A stretch of DNA of 64,000 bases from Rhodanobacteraceae bacterium. GTDB lineage: Bacteria > Pseudomonadota > Gammaproteobacteria > Xanthomonadales > Rhodanobacteraceae. A program made the position numbers and the translations under genes. Below are positions 62,571-64,000 of this stretch, one piece after another; the first letter of the stretch is position 1, and the number at the start of each line of letters is the position of its first letter. The notes beneath the pieces were generated by a model that was given only the letters and a program-made list of their open reading frames with translations, made no database searches and was not told the DNA's origin. Location of the stretch: positions 2,109,001 through 2,173,000 of the forward strand of contig CP126120.1 in NCBI GenBank assembly GCA_030123585.1. Reading direction: 5' to 3'.

Positions 62571-64000
62571 CTACAGCCAGCGCCGGTAGCGACGCGTGTA
62601 GAGCACCTTCACGAATTGCGTCAGCGCGCAGTATGCGACGACGGTCGCGGCCAGCCAGCCGAAGTATTCCAGCGGCAGCTCGACCATGCCGAGCTTGTGC
62701 CCGAGCACGGTGTAGGGAATCGCGAGGCCGATCGCGATGATCGCGGTGGTGAGTCCCAGCACCGGCGCCGACGCCGCACTCTGCAGGAACGGAATCCTGC
62801 GGGTGCGGATCATGTGCACCACCAGCGTCTGCGTCAGCAGGCTTTCCACGAACCAGCCGGACTGGAAGAACGCCTGGTGCGCGGGTGCGACGGAGTTGGC
62901 GCCGAACCAGAACCACAGCAGCGCGAAGGTGGTGATGTCGAACACCGAACTGGTGGGGCCGATCCAGACCATGAAGCGCCCGATGTCGCCGGCGTCCCAC
63001 TTGCGCGGGCGGCGGACGTATTCCTCGTCCATCCGGTCGAACGGGATCGACAGCTGCGAGATGTCGTAGAGCAGGTTCAGCACCAGGATTTGCAGCGGCA
63101 GCATCGGCAGGAACGGCAGGAAGAAACTCGCGATCAGCATGCTGAACACGTTGCCGAAGTTGGAGCTGGCCGTCATCTTGATGTACTTGATGATGTTGCC
63201 GAAGGTGATGCGGCCTTCCAGCACGCCCTCCTCCAGCACCATCAGGTTCTTTTCCAGCAGGATGATGTCGGCGGATTCCTTGGCGATGTCGGTCGCGGTG
63301 TCGACCGAAATGCCGACGTCGGCCTTCCGCAATGCCGCGGCGTCGTTGATGCCGTCGCCCAGGAAACCCACGGTGTGGCCGCGCCGCTGCAGCGATTCCA
63401 CCACCCGCGATTTCTGCAGCGGCGACATCTTCGCGAACACCGTGGTGCGCGCGACCAGGTCGTCGAGCGCCCCGTCGTCCAGCTCCTCGATGTCGCGGCC
63501 CAGCACCGAATGCGTGACGTCCAGCCCGACCTCGCGGCAGATCTTGCGGGTGACCGCCTCGTTGTCTCCGGTGATCACCTTCACCGCGACGCCATGACCA
63601 TGCAACGCCGCGATCGCGGTGTGCGCGGTGTCCTTGGGCGGGTCGAGGAACGCGAGGCAGCCGATCGCAGTGAGGCCGGCCTCGTCGGCGATGCCGTAGG
63701 CGCGGCCCGGCGCGGGCTGGCGCTTGACCGCGACGATCAGCACACGCAGGCCGTCCTCGTTGAGGTCATGCGTCATCGCACGGATGCTTTCGCGGCGATG
63801 GTCGGTCAGCGGAATCTCGCGGTCGCCTTCACGCGCGAAGGTGCAGATCGACAGCATTTCCTCGACCGCGCCCTTGCACACCAGCAGGTCTTCGCCGTGC
63901 CCTTCGGTCAGCACCACCGACATGCGCCGGCGCTGGAAGTCGAACGGAATCTCGTCCACGACTTTCCACTTGGCGATGGACTGCTCGAGGTCGCGATGCG
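62571..64000 (-). CDS. mgtA: Mg2+-transporting P-type ATPase, C-terminal part (runs off the window)
   Basis: The frame is open to base 64000; about 476 C-terminal residues are present. The P-domain and hinge are clear: VITGDNEAVTRKICREVGLD, VFAKMSPLQKSRVVESLQ and VGFLGDGINDAAALRKADVG, with the metal-site helix region MTASSNFGNVFSMLIASFFLPFLPMLPLQIL and four later membrane helices ending TRRYRRWL. P3B-type ATPases import Mg2+ into the cytoplasm and are usually PhoPQ-regulated. The phosphorylated aspartate (DKTGT) lies beyond the window edge. Confidence 0.95.
   Translation of the reverse strand, partial: HRDLEQSIAKWKVVDEIPFDFQRRRMSVVLTEGHGEDLLVCKGAVEEMLSICTFAREGDREIPLTDHRRESIRAMTHDLNEDGLRVLIVAVKRQPAPGRAYGIADEAGLTAIGCLAFLDPPKDTAHTAIAALHGHGVAVKVITGDNEAVTRKICREVGLDVTHSVLGRDIEELDDGALDDLVARTTVFAKMSPLQKSRVVESLQRRGHTVGFLGDGINDAAALRKADVGISVDTATDIAKESADIILLEKNLMVLEEGVLEGRITFGNIIKYIKMTASSNFGNVFSMLIASFFLPFLPMLPLQILVLNLLYDISQLSIPFDRMDEEYVRRPRKWDAGDIGRFMVWIGPTSSVFDITTFALLWFWFGANSVAPAHQAFFQSGWFVESLLTQTLVVHMIRTRRIPFLQSAASAPVLGLTTAIIAIGLAIPYTVLGHKLGMVELPLEYFGWLAATVVAYCALTQFVKVLYTRRYRRWL

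Overview
The window is GC-rich (roughly two thirds G+C by eye), densely coded, and reads as the chromosome of a gammaproteobacterium of the order Xanthomonadales (Lysobacterales), probably near Rhodanobacteraceae. That placement is inference. It rests on the gene content (large TonB-dependent receptors, a TPR sulfotransferase, hslVU, secB-gpsA, rpmB-rpmG, the mltB-rlpA-dacA-ybeD-lipB run, a UbiK homologue) and on many short intergenic repeats of the kind common in this order. Both edges cut genes: a TonB-dependent receptor on the left and an MgtA-type Mg2+ ATPase on the right.

Layout. 1-5.9 kb: two TonB-dependent receptors and a TPR sulfotransferase. 6-10 kb: hslV-hslU protease, two conserved hypotheticals (one DUF971) and an anchored unknown protein. 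10-15.5 kb: SNF2 helicase, gpsA, secB, rpmB-rpmG. 15.8-19.6 kb: a secreted unknown protein, a two-gene ABC exporter and a fatty acid desaturase. 19.8-23.1 kb: a four-gene, fully overlapping operon resembling GldA/GldF/GldG plus a DUF4340-like protein. 23-27 kb: mutM, a membrane protein, a PII protein, ubiK and comM. 27-30 kb: a RES/Xre toxin-antitoxin pair, a WYL regulator and a GST. 30-39 kb: fbp, an SDR, a cytochrome b/molybdoenzyme pair, TVP38, an ArsB/NhaD-type permease, an FMN-dependent 2-hydroxyacid dehydrogenase and two tandem LpxL-type acyltransferases. 39-43 kb: dtd, rpoD and a NYN-domain protein. 43-46 kb: an HNH protein, a tRNA-Ile(CAU) split by a group I intron, and Prc protease. 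46-50.5 kb: cell-wall and lipoate operon. 50.7-56 kb: PP2C phosphatase, Y-family polymerase, dnaG, GFA protein, glutathione peroxidase. 56-62.6 kb: an AraC-type regulator followed by a five-gene cluster of cysteine-rich proteins ending in a G1 (eqolisin-type) peptidase. 62.6 kb to the end: mgtA.

The two items most worth attention are (i) the 235-nt group I intron in the anticodon loop of tRNA-Ile(CAU), at the same site as the well-known Azoarcus intron, with a free-standing HNH gene beside it, and (ii) the 57.1-62.6 kb cluster of proteins with vicinal cysteines, a DUF1360 membrane protein and a glutamic peptidase, none of which has a secretion signal that I can see. A third theme is the repeats: at least five kinds lie between genes, and several run into coding sequence and supply the stop codon (hslV, dnaG, the TVP38 gene, the lldD-like gene, the DUF4340-like gene) or reach almost to a start codon (hslU, mutM).
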